Assembly: GCF_023516715.1 (NCBI RefSeq)
Contig: NZ_JAMGSI010000001.1
Span: 744,001-808,000 of the forward strand
DNA from: Akkermansia massiliensis
Lineage (GTDB): Bacteria > Verrucomicrobiota > Verrucomicrobiia > Verrucomicrobiales > Akkermansiaceae
DNA length: 64,000 bases
Direction of reading: 5' to 3'
Part shown: one piece after another, positions 50,093-57,656 of the stretch
Layout: every line of letters starts with the position of its first letter
Numbering within the stretch: position 1 is the stretch's first letter
Position numbers and translations under genes: made by a program
Notes under the pieces: generated by a model
Told to the model about the DNA's origin: nothing
The model's database searches: none
Seen by the model: the letters and a program-made list of their open reading frames with translations, nothing else

Positions 50093-52120
50093 ATGGACAA
50101 TATCACCATGGACGATTTACCGCTGGTGGAGCGGGACAGAGTGCTGGCCATCTATGCGGCCTGCAAGCGCATCAAGGAGGCCAGCGCCTGCTATGGAGCG
50201 CAGCAGGGAGCTATCCGGGATGCTGCAGCCCTCTGTGGCATATCCTCCGTCACCATGCGCCGCTGGTATGATATCTGGCGCAACAGCGGAGACAATCCCC
50301 TCTCCCTGGTGGACCGCCGCTACCGCAAGATACAGGCCCGTAGCCGTGTTACCCTCAGCAAATTCTTGGCCTATTGGCACGGTCTCTGCACCCAGTGCCA
50401 GCGCAATGGGGGCATACCCACCGCCAGGCTGCAGCTTATCAAGACCTGGACGGAGAGGCGCGACACCATCCCCGGCTATGAGGACTGGCCGGGCTGGCCG
50501 CGCATCCCCTCCGGCTGGAGCCTGCGCAACCTGCAGCGGCTTGCCCCCCAGACCCTGGAGACGGTGGCGCTCAAGCAGGGCATCCGCACGGCAGCGCCCC
50601 AACTGGCCCAGGTACTGGCCACCCGCGAGGGACTCTGGCTGGGCAGTCATTTCTTGTTTGACGACGTGTGGTTGGACCTCCAGGTCTTATCCGGCCGCGA
50701 CAAGGGGCAGCCCCTGCAGCTTGGGGTGCTGGAGTACCTTACGGGCAAGCGTGTAGCGTGGGGCCAAAAAATCCGCCGCCGCGACGAGGAGACGGGCAAG
50801 ATGATCCATCTTAACAAGCGGGACATGCGCAGCATCCTGGCCCTGTGGGGAGCTACAATCGGATACTCCCCACGAGGAACCACCCTCGTGGTCGAGAATG
50901 GGACGGCCGCCATTGACAAGGAGATGGAGGAGCTGCTCTACCATGCCAGCGGCGGTCTGATCAAGGTGGACCGCTCCGGCATCGGAGGCGTGCGCCAGAC
51001 GCTCAAGCAGGGCCATGGCGGCCGTGGGGTGGGCAACCCGCGCCACAAGGCCCCCCTGGAGAGTTACCACAACCTGCAGCACAACCGCATCAGCCATCTG
51101 CCTGGGGCCACCGGCCACGACCGCACGCCGCCGGAAACCCTGCACGGCCTGGCGCGTGCCGAGGACCAGCTCATCAAGGCGATGGACAAGCTGCCCGCGG
51201 ATAGAGCCGGTCAACTCAAGCACTACATGCTGACCATGGACGAGTTGAGTCACGAGCTCACTAAGATTGTCAGCGACATCAATGCCCGCACCACCCACAA
51301 GCTGGAGGGCTGGGAGCGCTGCGGTTACATGGTTGAGGAGCTGCGCCTGTCACCCTCCGCGCCCTGGACTCCGTCCTGCGAGGTGGAGCCGTCCATGGCC
51401 GCCCAGATCATCCGCACCGCCTGCGAGACCGGAGCCGACCTGGTGCACCGCCGCCGGATGAGCCCCACCGAGGCATGGGATTACGAGGAGGCCAAGCCGG
51501 GCAACAGGCTTATCAAGCTGCCCGCCTGGTGCATCTGTCAGATACTGGGCATGGACCTGGCCCGCCCCATCAAGGTGGCCAGCGCCTACATCCGGATGCG
51601 CGACAAGGCTATCCAGGACGAGGAGCTGATCTACGAGGCCCGCGTGGTTACTCCTGACGGAGCCATCCGGGAGCTGGCCCACGGCAAGTACCAGGGCTAC
51701 GTCAATCCCTACGATGCCAACCAGCTATTTGTGTGCGGTCAGGACGGCCGCATCATCGGCACTGCAGGCCTCGTGCAGAGGGTCTGCACGGCGGATACGC
51801 ACGCCGTGGAGCAGGCCATGGGCAAGGCGGCCGGGCGCCGGGAGCATCAGCTGGAGTATGCCCGCATCATCGGAGCCAAGGACGAGGCGGATATTGTCCG
51901 CAAGCGCGAGCACAACAGGCGGTTGATGGAGGGCAAGCCGGTCACGGCAGCCGAGTATGCCCAGGCATACTCCCTCACCCCCACGCCTGCCGATAAGCGG
52001 GCCGTGACTAGGGCAGCCACGGCGGCGGCCGAGTCCATGCCGGACATCAGCCTCATCCCCGCCAGCGGCAACGATGACGACGAGCTGCCCCACGACCTGC
52101 CCGATGTAAGATTTTTATAA
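50093..52120 (+). CDS. DDE transposase (MuA-like)
   Basis: This 675-residue transposase catalyses integration and replicative transposition. It has an N-terminal HTH region (RDAAALCGISSVTMRRWYDIW), a catalytic core with FDDVWLDL (Asp190/191), VVENGTAAID (Glu268 at the usual second Asp) and KAPLESYHNLQHNR (Glu323). The 55-residue spacing between the last two acids matches MuA. The start MDNITMDDLPL at 50093 follows four bases after the previous stop. A longer upstream frame to 49751 is a shadow of the preceding gene. It partners with the downstream MuB-like ATPase. Confidence 0.9.
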   Translation: MDNITMDDLPLVERDRVLAIYAACKRIKEASACYGAQQGAIRDAAALCGISSVTMRRWYDIWRNSGDNPLSLVDRRYRKIQARSRVTLSKFLAYWHGLCTQCQRNGGIPTARLQLIKTWTERRDTIPGYEDWPGWPRIPSGWSLRNLQRLAPQTLETVALKQGIRTAAPQLAQVLATREGLWLGSHFLFDDVWLDLQVLSGRDKGQPLQLGVLEYLTGKRVAWGQKIRRRDEETGKMIHLNKRDMRSILALWGATIGYSPRGTTLVVENGTAAIDKEMEELLYHASGGLIKVDRSGIGGVRQTLKQGHGGRGVGNPRHKAPLESYHNLQHNRISHLPGATGHDRTPPETLHGLARAEDQLIKAMDKLPADRAGQLKHYMLTMDELSHELTKIVSDINARTTHKLEGWERCGYMVEELRLSPSAPWTPSCEVEPSMAAQIIRTACETGADLVHRRRMSPTEAWDYEEAKPGNRLIKLPAWCICQILGMDLARPIKVASAYIRMRDKAIQDEELIYEARVVTPDGAIRELAHGKYQGYVNPYDANQLFVCGQDGRIIGTAGLVQRVCTADTHAVEQAMGKAAGRREHQLEYARIIGAKDEADIVRKREHNRRLMEGKPVTAAEYAQAYSLTPTPADKRAVTRAATAAAESMPDISLIPASGNDDDELPHDLPDVRFL

Positions 52121-52144
52121 CATAATAAACACAATAATAACAAT

Positions 52145-53185
52145 ATGGACGACATCACCAAAATCAACAACGACGCCGACCTGAGCAGATATCTGGCACG
52201 CATCCCGGCCACGCCCTACAAGCAAGGCCACAAGAAGATGCTTACGGACCTGATCAACTACGCCGTCGAGCATCAGTGGACCCTGCGTACTCTGGCCGAC
52301 AAGCTGCCGGTGAGCACGACGGTCATGCACCGTCTGCTCAACGGTACCTACCAAGCGCCTGCCGGCCCCCATCTGGCCAAGCTGGACGACCTGTGCGGCG
52401 TCCTTTCCCTACGCCAGCAGTCAACCTCGGACGGCCCGTTTATTGAGACGGCTCTGGCGCGCTACGTGATGCAGATTGCCGAGCTGACCCACGTTAATCA
52501 ATACGCCTCCATGCTGGTGGGCAAGACGCAGTGGGGCAAGACCTGGGCGCTCAAGGAGTATGCCCGCCGCCACCCCGGCACGGTCATCCTGGTGCGCTGC
52601 CCGGTAGTCACCAGTCCGGGACGGCTGCTCTACCGCATTGCCGCTCAATTAGGCCTGTCGGTCAAAGGCAACACCGAGTTCCAGATTGCCAAGATTGTCA
52701 ACCGCCTGACTCCGGAGCACCTGCTCATTGTCGACGAGATCCACCACGCGCTGGACAGCGACAAGACCGGACGCAAGGGCATTGAGCAGCTGCGGGAGAT
52801 ATACGATGAGACCCAGTGCGGCATGCTCCTGGTGGGCACACCTGTATTGGCTGAGTACGTGGAGCATAATGACAAGTGGCAGGGCATCCTGGAGCAGACC
52901 TCCAAGCGCGGAGCGGCCAATATCTACCGCCTCCCGGATTACATTGAGACCCGTGACCTGGAGACGCTCTGGACCTACTACGGCTATCCGACTCCCAGCC
53001 GGGCCATGCTGGCCACCCTCAAGCAGCAGGCCAACCTGTACGGATTTGGCAAGACTACCAAGCGCCTGCGCAAGGGTCTGGAGGCAGCCAACAATGCAGG
53101 GGTGGACCTCACCTGGGACTACTACCTGGCCGCGGTTAGAAAACTTGAAGAAATGGAAGCCGGCAAGATGCCGGAACACGTATAA
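52145..53185 (+). CDS. MuB-like transposition target-selection ATPase
   Basis: A 346-residue AAA+ ATPase with an N-terminal HTH (RTLADKLPVSTTVMHRLLNG, near residue 50), a P-loop GKTQWGKT at 126-133 and Walker B LLIVDEIHHA with Asp197/Glu198. It lies directly after the transposase, as in Mu. It binds target DNA and stimulates the transposase. Its A-rich leader (AACAATATG) lacks a Shine-Dalgarno, like neighbouring early genes. Confidence 0.9.
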   Translation: MDDITKINNDADLSRYLARIPATPYKQGHKKMLTDLINYAVEHQWTLRTLADKLPVSTTVMHRLLNGTYQAPAGPHLAKLDDLCGVLSLRQQSTSDGPFIETALARYVMQIAELTHVNQYASMLVGKTQWGKTWALKEYARRHPGTVILVRCPVVTSPGRLLYRIAAQLGLSVKGNTEFQIAKIVNRLTPEHLLIVDEIHHALDSDKTGRKGIEQLREIYDETQCGMLLVGTPVLAEYVEHNDKWQGILEQTSKRGAANIYRLPDYIETRDLETLWTYYGYPTPSRAMLATLKQQANLYGFGKTTKRLRKGLEAANNAGVDLTWDYYLAAVRKLEEMEAGKMPEHV

Positions 53186-53204
53186 CCACAAACAATAAGC
53201 AAAC

Positions 53205-53474
53205 ATGAAACAACAACCCAACACCGAGAAAAACACGCTCACCATTACGGTGCCGCCAGAAACCCTGGCCGCTATCAGGATTGCCGAAGGCATACCGCAG
53301 CTGGTTGACCTCGTCGGCACGGCGCTGACAACATGGGGAGCCATTGGTACGACCGATCCGGTCGACCTGGGCGATATCCACCAGGTCCTCACCGATGCTG
53401 CTGATCAGCTGCCCGATCTCCTGCAGGACCTGACCCTGCTGCGCGACGCCATGCTTGCACAGGACACCCATTAA
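53205..53474 (+). CDS. Hypothetical early protein
   Basis: 89 residues with a beta strand then helices (NTLTITVPPETLAAIRIAEGI). No motif. It lies in the early operon after the MuB-like gene. Confidence 0.6.
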   Translation: MKQQPNTEKNTLTITVPPETLAAIRIAEGIPQLVDLVGTALTTWGAIGTTDPVDLGDIHQVLTDAADQLPDLLQDLTLLRDAMLAQDTH

Positions 53475-53486
53475 CACTCCGATACC

Positions 53487-53843
53487 ATGCGCAAGAAGAC
53501 CATCAAGTACACCATCGTTGACCTGGACGGCACCCGATATGTGGTCCTCCGCCTAGCCGACCTCGACGCCCTCATCACCACGCATCACAGCCTGTCCCTG
53601 GAGCTCATCCCGGTATTAAGCGAGGAGCAGTGGGAGCAGCACCGGCAACTGCTCTACATCACCCAGCATATCCACATTGAGCGGGTCAGCCACTGCAAGG
53701 CGGCCCTCCTGTCCAAGACTGACTACGACTCGCTCAATCTGGCCATATCTCATTTGCACACCCTACTGGGCAAGATGCGCCTGGCCAGCATCACCGTCGG
53801 TCCATCCGAGGCCGATCAACCCACCTCAACCACCAACCAATAA
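53487..53843 (+). CDS. Hypothetical early protein
   Basis: 118 residues starting MRKKTIKYTIVDLDGTRYVVLRLADLD, with a beta-rich N-terminus and a helical rest. Twelve bases after the previous gene. No motif recognised. Confidence 0.6.
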   Translation: MRKKTIKYTIVDLDGTRYVVLRLADLDALITTHHSLSLELIPVLSEEQWEQHRQLLYITQHIHIERVSHCKAALLSKTDYDSLNLAISHLHTLLGKMRLASITVGPSEADQPTSTTNQ

Positions 53844-53856
53844 CACCATTACTATC

Positions 53857-54141
53857 ATGTACAGCACCAACACCAATCAACAACAGGACGGGCGGCGGCA
53901 AGCCCCCAACTTCACGCTGGACCCTAAGGGAGGCAACTTTGTCCTCCACATCGAGGACGTCATCACGGACAGCGGACGGTCCGGACTCGCCATCTATAGC
54001 GAGACCATCCAAAAGGCCGACCATGAGACCCCTGCCGCCCGTGTCGCCACGCTGATCAATGAGTTCATCGCCAGTAATCCCGACACCATTGGTGAGGTGA
54101 TAATTGATACTATTCACCATAACCGGGAGGGCGAGCAATGA
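53857..54141 (+). CDS. Hypothetical early protein
   Basis: 94 residues from MYSTNTNQQQ. A Gln/Asn-rich start is followed by beta strands (GNFVLHIEDVITDS) and a helix (AARVATLINEFIAS). It overlaps the next gene by 4 bp (ATGA). A longer in-frame reading upstream runs into the previous gene and is a shadow. Confidence 0.55.
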   Translation: MYSTNTNQQQDGRRQAPNFTLDPKGGNFVLHIEDVITDSGRSGLAIYSETIQKADHETPAARVATLINEFIASNPDTIGEVIIDTIHHNREGEQ

Positions 54142-54449
54142 AAGACCTGTTTACCGCCACACCTGCGGAGCGTGAGATCATTGAGCGCATCGCCAAGCGG
54201 GCCTGCGCCCTATACCACAAGTACGGCAATACAGACGTCGATGAGCTGGATATCCAGATGGACCTGGAGGCGTGTCACTGCAACGGCTGCCCTCTGCGGC
54301 TTGCTGACATGGAGCAGGCTGATAACTTCAATCTCATGCACGATGTCACGGGCATCAATGCGCATCTTAATCATGACACGGGCAAGCTGGAGAGGTGTTT
54401 TCTCCCCCGTTTTACCGATATGGAGAGGAGGTCCAGCCGTCATGACTAA
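54138..54449 (+). CDS. Hypothetical early protein (DUF6874-like)
   Basis: 103 residues. The helical MKDLFTATPAEREIIERIAKRACAL precedes a cysteine-containing CHCNGCPLRLADM. The pattern resembles small phage proteins seen next to gam genes. It overlaps both neighbours by 4-8 bp. Confidence 0.5.
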   Translation: MKDLFTATPAEREIIERIAKRACALYHKYGNTDVDELDIQMDLEACHCNGCPLRLADMEQADNFNLMHDVTGINAHLNHDTGKLERCFLPRFTDMERRSSRHD

Positions 54450-54687
54450 TCCCATCTACTGCTATTACCACCGGCACGCACGCCTGGAGATCATCCAGCG
54501 CCATGGACAGACTTATGCGGTTTGCCCGGAGTGTCGAGCCGTCCTGGCTGATAGGCTCAGGGGAGATATCTATATATCCCATCACGGAGGATATGCTGCA
54601 TCCGACGACCTGATCCACAAGCTGATAGACGGTGCCGAGCCGGTTAATCCCATCCCTCCCATCTACATGTACATTGACCAGCCATGA
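54442..54687 (+). CDS. Hypothetical early protein with a CPEC-type cysteine pair
   Basis: 81 residues from MTNPIYCYYHRHARLEII. A CPEC pair could hold zinc. It overlaps the preceding gene by 8 bp and the following gene by 4 bp (ATGA). The upstream longer frame is a shadow. Confidence 0.55.
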   Translation: MTNPIYCYYHRHARLEIIQRHGQTYAVCPECRAVLADRLRGDIYISHHGGYAASDDLIHKLIDGAEPVNPIPPIYMYIDQP

Positions 54688-54944
54688 CCTACGATCCAGA
54701 GACCCTGTGCACGCTGATCAGCATGCAGCTGTCCAGATTTGCCAGCTCCGGCAACTACTGGACTATCTACGACCCACGCTGGCCGGGCATGATTGCCATC
54801 CGTCTGGAGCAGCTGGGAGAGCGCTACGTCCCGGTGGATGGAGCTAAATTCTACGCATGGCTACAGACGCCCGGTCTCACCTGGCAGGACGTCGTATCCA
54901 TGGTGGCCCGCAAAAGTAAACAAATCAACAAGCAACACACATAA
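54684..54944 (+). CDS. Hypothetical early protein
   Basis: 86 residues starting MTYDPETLCTLISMQLSRF, helical with several Trp (NYWTIYDPRWPGM, TWQDVVSM). No motif recognised. Directly precedes gam by 2 bp. Confidence 0.55.
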   Translation: MTYDPETLCTLISMQLSRFASSGNYWTIYDPRWPGMIAIRLEQLGERYVPVDGAKFYAWLQTPGLTWQDVVSMVARKSKQINKQHT

Positions 54945-54946
54945 CA

Positions 54947-55474
54947 ATGACTAAATTAACAACACGCAACACCGGACTGGCCACCCTGGCCGAGTACGAG
55001 CAATGCCTGGACCAGATCGCCGAGCTGACCGTCAAGCGAGACAAGGCTCAGGCCCGACTGGACAAGGCCATTCTGGCCGCCCGCGAGGAGCACGGCGGAG
55101 TAGTTGATGGCCTCAACAACCTGATCACCGCCAAGCTGGCCCAGGCCGAGCAGTATGCCATCCGCAACCGGGAGGCGCTCCTGCAAGGGGACGCCAAGTC
55201 CGGAGAGACCGGCAAGGCCCGATGGGGTTGGAGACTGGGCAATCCCACACTGGTGCTACTCTCCCGCAAATTCACTTGGGGAGCCGTTTGCAACAAGATT
55301 AAGGAGATGGGACTCACCGCCTACCTCAAGGTGTCCGATCCCAAGCCGGACAAGGACAAGCTCAAGGCCGAGCTGGATGACGAGCGGCTGGCCGCCCTGG
55401 GACTACGCATTGAGCAGACGGAGGCATATTGGGTAGAGCCTAAGACTGACACAGCAGGGAGGATAAGCGCATGA
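54947..55474 (+). CDS. Gam-like host nuclease inhibitor
   Basis: A 175-residue protein matching the Mu Gam family. It has an N-terminal coiled-coil (YEQCLDQIAELTVKRDKAQARLDKAIL), then GKARWGWRLGNPTL and a conserved C-terminal core with an AYLKVSDPKPDKDKLKA region. Mu Gam binds DNA ends and protects them from RecBCD. It lies in the early operon as in Mu. Confidence 0.85.
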   Translation: MTKLTTRNTGLATLAEYEQCLDQIAELTVKRDKAQARLDKAILAAREEHGGVVDGLNNLITAKLAQAEQYAIRNREALLQGDAKSGETGKARWGWRLGNPTLVLLSRKFTWGAVCNKIKEMGLTAYLKVSDPKPDKDKLKAELDDERLAALGLRIEQTEAYWVEPKTDTAGRISA

Positions 55475-55644
55475 CTGAGATTGAGGTCAAGGACATGGGG
55501 CACCACATCATCCTGTCCATTACCACAGGAGCAATCCGTGGGGCCAGTACCGCAACATTAATCTATCTAACGCCGACGCAGCACAAGCAACTGATCAATG
55601 CTCTGATTAACCCTACACCCTTCAAGCCCAACATCGATATATGA
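55471..55644 (+). CDS. Very small early protein
   Basis: A 57-residue frame starting MTEIEVKDMGHHIILSITTG, with ATGA overlaps at both ends. Overlapping starts and stops on both sides support translation as part of the operon. No motif. Function unknown. Confidence 0.6.
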   Translation: MTEIEVKDMGHHIILSITTGAIRGASTATLIYLTPTQHKQLINALINPTPFKPNIDI

Positions 55645-56279
55645 GCAAACCACTTACCAAGCGACAGATCACCGTACTGTCCATCATGGCCGGCAAGGCC
55701 TACAAGTGCATCCAGTCCCAGGGGTGCCCCCTGCCGTCCCTGGTGGATTGGCGGCATGACGAGGTTTGGGCTGCCACAGGAGTCACCGAGTCACTTACCA
55801 AGGCAACCCAGGAGCACTACGTGCCTATCTATAATAGACTGGCTACCTACCTGGGCACGTCCTCCATCAAGGACCGGACTTGGTCGGAGATGGACACGGC
55901 CCTCCACAACCTGCGCGAGGCTATGATGCGCTACGAGACCAGCCCAGACTATCTGGCCGAGATCGTGCGGGACCAGTTGCACCTGCCTTGCACGGGTCGG
56001 GATGTGTACCAGGCATTGCGGCATTACGCTGCCGTGGAGCATGTCCAGCACCTGATGTATACTATCATCAACCGGGGTCGGGAGGATGCCCGCAAACTAG
56101 CCTCCGAGACTGGCCAGGATACCTACGAGCCGCATGCTGATCCGCGCACGATGCCGCCCGGCAAGCTGGCTGATCATGTGGGGGCTGTACGCATTGTCAC
56201 CACTCCTGGGCCGCATAAGCCCACCGCGCGGGGATTCCGCAGTAATATATGGATGCCAGACCAGGAGGTGCAGTCATGA
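55641..56279 (+). CDS. Hypothetical early protein (possibly GemA-position)
   Basis: 212 residues starting MSKPLTKRQITVLSIMAGKAYK. Mostly helical with a C-terminal Arg/Pro stretch. It lies after gam, where Mu has the gemA region, and its start (RQITVLSIMAGKA) faintly recalls DUF1018, but the match is weak. Overlaps both neighbours by 4 bp. Confidence 0.5.
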   Translation: MSKPLTKRQITVLSIMAGKAYKCIQSQGCPLPSLVDWRHDEVWAATGVTESLTKATQEHYVPIYNRLATYLGTSSIKDRTWSEMDTALHNLREAMMRYETSPDYLAEIVRDQLHLPCTGRDVYQALRHYAAVEHVQHLMYTIINRGREDARKLASETGQDTYEPHADPRTMPPGKLADHVGAVRIVTTPGPHKPTARGFRSNIWMPDQEVQS

Positions 56280-56509
56280 GTGATCCTGACTATCCGCTCA
56301 CCTGGCCGGAGGCTCTTAGAGCTGCCAAGGAGGGAGCCATGATTGAGTCTGCCTGCTTATCTCAATTGGATGGATACCGCATTATGGCAGTATTCAGCCC
56401 ATCCAAGGGGGTGCTAGTCGATCATATTTGGCAGGACTGGGTTATTGACATCGGCAGTAACGAGGTCCGATCTGGATGGCGTATCGTCCCACAGGAGGAG
56501 CAACCATGA
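56276..56509 (+). CDS. Hypothetical early protein, remotely DUF2829/Tad2-like
   Basis: 77 residues from MSDPDYPLTWPEALRAAKEG. The layout (WxEALRAAKEGAxIES near the start, then SGWRIV at the end) recalls the DUF2829 fold used by Tad2 anti-Thoeris proteins. The similarity is weak and not tested. Start chosen for the ATGA overlap with the previous gene. Confidence 0.5.
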   Translation: MSDPDYPLTWPEALRAAKEGAMIESACLSQLDGYRIMAVFSPSKGVLVDHIWQDWVIDIGSNEVRSGWRIVPQEEQP

Positions 56510-56748
56510 GGATACTGGACACGATCCTGCGCCTGCTGCCATATCAGCGCACCATGCTGGAGACGGATATACCTGCCGACGCGACACTGGAGTGGTGCCG
56601 GAGACCTCGCCGAGGCATTAGGTTGGTTCAGTCTTGCCCCCCCGCGAGTAATGTAGTGAGAGGATACTCCGGCCGTGTAGTCGTCGATGAGTTTAATCCC
56701 ATCCTCATCGACATGGAGCAGCCCAGTGTTCCGTCGGATAACAACTAA
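56506..56748 (+). CDS. Hypothetical early protein before the solitary CRISPR-like repeat
   Basis: 80 residues from MRILDTILRLLPYQRTMLET. It overlaps the previous gene by ATGA and its TAA ends one base before the solitary repeat. No motif recognised. Confidence 0.55.
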   Translation: MRILDTILRLLPYQRTMLETDIPADATLEWCRRPRRGIRLVQSCPPASNVVRGYSGRVVVDEFNPILIDMEQPSVPSDNN

Positions 56749-56749
56749 C

Positions 56750-56780
56750 TTTTCGCCCTCACAGGGGCGTGGATTGAAAC
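56750..56780 (+). repeat. Solitary type I-C-like CRISPR repeat inside the prophage early operon
   Basis: A 31-bp copy matching the host array repeat at 25 of 31 positions, with identity over the last 14 bp (GCGTGGATTGAAAC). The stem is rebuilt as CGCCC (56754-56758) pairing GGGCG (56765-56769), with a CACA loop extended by a T-G wobble, so the hairpin survives although the bases changed. It lies in the 44-bp gap between two early genes on the sense strand, without a spacer array. This is the layout of a phage solitary repeat unit. Confidence 0.92.
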
Positions 56781-56792
56781 AGAAAAAACATC

Positions 56793-57023
56793 ATGAAAAC
56801 CTTAACTCCAGGCGATAAGCTTAATTGCTACGTTATTGATCGCAATGGCCAACAGTCCAATCTAGCCATCCAGATACTTGTTGTTGCCACCAAGCAATCC
56901 CTGTATGCTGACGGCCTCTATTCTACTATTCTGGGTATCGTCGATGAGCGGACGGGTAAGCTGATAGAGGATCATCCGGGCAAGGAGATGACTCCATTTG
57001 TCCGCGCTTTATGCGATGACTAG
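56793..57023 (+). CDS. Last early-operon protein
   Basis: 76 residues starting MKTLTPGDKLNCYVIDRNGQ, a small beta-rich protein (LAIQILVVATKQ, TILGIVDERTGKLIED). It starts 12 bp after the solitary repeat and ends just before the early terminator. Its expression could depend on how the repeat is processed. Function unknown. Confidence 0.6.
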   Translation: MKTLTPGDKLNCYVIDRNGQQSNLAIQILVVATKQSLYADGLYSTILGIVDERTGKLIEDHPGKEMTPFVRALCDD

Positions 57024-57037
57024 CCCAGATACCATTC

Positions 57038-57068
57038 AGGCCGCCAGGGACAACCTGGCGGCCTTTTT
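57038..57068 (+). terminator. Early operon terminator
   Basis: A perfect 11-bp stem (AGGCCGCCAGG and inverse) with a GACAA loop and T5 tail ends the rightward early operon. Confidence 0.88.
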
Positions 57069-57078
57069 GTTTCTTGGG

Positions 57079-57300
57079 TCAATCGTCTTCATGGACGATG
57101 ATCCACACGTTGTCGAGTACGTCACGCACCCACGCTGTTACCTTATGCCCTTGACGAGTGGCCCAGATCAGCACGATGGCCGACTCTCGCAGATGATAGG
57201 TCTGGGGGTGTTCTTTGTCTTGGTCCTGCGGCGAGATGACAGTGACTGATCCGTACACTGGGATCGGCGTTATAACAAGAGGTGTATTTGATTCAGACAT
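57079..57300 (-). CDS. Small minus-strand protein at the right prophage end
   Basis: 73 residues (MSESNTPLVITPIPVYGSV), beta-rich with a VWIIVHEDD end. It converges on the early terminator and fits the phage codon use better than the overlapping plus-strand frame. Likely an accessory gene. Function unknown. Confidence 0.5.
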   Translation of the reverse strand: MSESNTPLVITPIPVYGSVTVISPQDQDKEHPQTYHLRESAIVLIWATRQGHKVTAWVRDVLDNVWIIVHEDD

Positions 57301-57557
57301 GGTCGCTATTTCAATCAGCTTTCACCTTTTCTGCAATGCGATTGCATGTGCTTTTTTCTCATGCTTTCACCCCTTGTGCAGCCCCTCTGCATAGCCAGTG
57401 CACTTATATCAGATACCTGTCATTTCTCCGCATTTTGGCTTCGACTTTTATAAGATATCTCCTGTCTGGCCAGGAGCGCTCCAACTCCCGTGTTTTCTAA
57501 GATTCCAACGGATTTCAACCCTAAATCAACTTATATCAACTATCCTGTCATCCCTCA
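57301..57557. promoter_or_regulatory. Prophage right end: transposase-binding sites
   Basis: Three inverted copies of the left-end motif lie at 57402-57422 (perfect 19-bp match), 57444-57466 and 57529-57550. The outermost ends about 7 bp before the terminal CA at 57556-57557. No gene is seen here. Confidence 0.7.
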
Positions 57558-57561
57558 CTAT
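57557..57561. repeat. Target-site duplication, right copy (CTAT or ACTAT)
   Basis: Matches 23617-23621. Joining left and right flanks would restore a continuous region between the array trailer and the cas7 terminator. Confidence 0.65.
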
Positions 57562-57599
57562 CTCTGGAATGAGAAGGAGCAGTTGGCTATAACACTCAT

Positions 57600-57636
57600 T
57601 AAAAACACCCTTCATTTTTAGTGAAGGGTGTTTTGA
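57600..57636 (-). terminator. Cas operon terminator
   Basis: Arms AAAACACCCTTCA and TGAAGGGTGTTTT around a short loop, just after cas7. A-run to the left gives minus-strand T-run. Confidence 0.85.
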
Positions 57637-57656
57637 CATTTGTGAAAAGAAACAGA

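Larger units (their letters stand above)
23622..57557. mobile_element. Mu-like transposable prophage
   Basis: A 33.9-kb element starting TGTAACG and ending CCCTCA, bounded by a short target duplication. A 19-bp perfect inverted repeat (23652-23670 and 57404-57422) plus further degenerate copies mark transposase-binding ends. It encodes a DDE transposase, a MuB-like ATPase, Gam, repressor, lysis, terminase, portal, protease/scaffold, capsid, head and tail genes, so it looks complete. The late operon runs left and the early operon runs right from a central repressor, unlike Mu's mostly one-directional layout. It is inserted between the CRISPR array and cas7. Confidence 0.9.

Noticed and set aside
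56998-57249. Plus-strand frame past the early terminator
   Set aside because: It runs through the terminator hairpin, has no ribosome site, and its sequence is less gene-like than the opposite-strand frame at 57079-57300.
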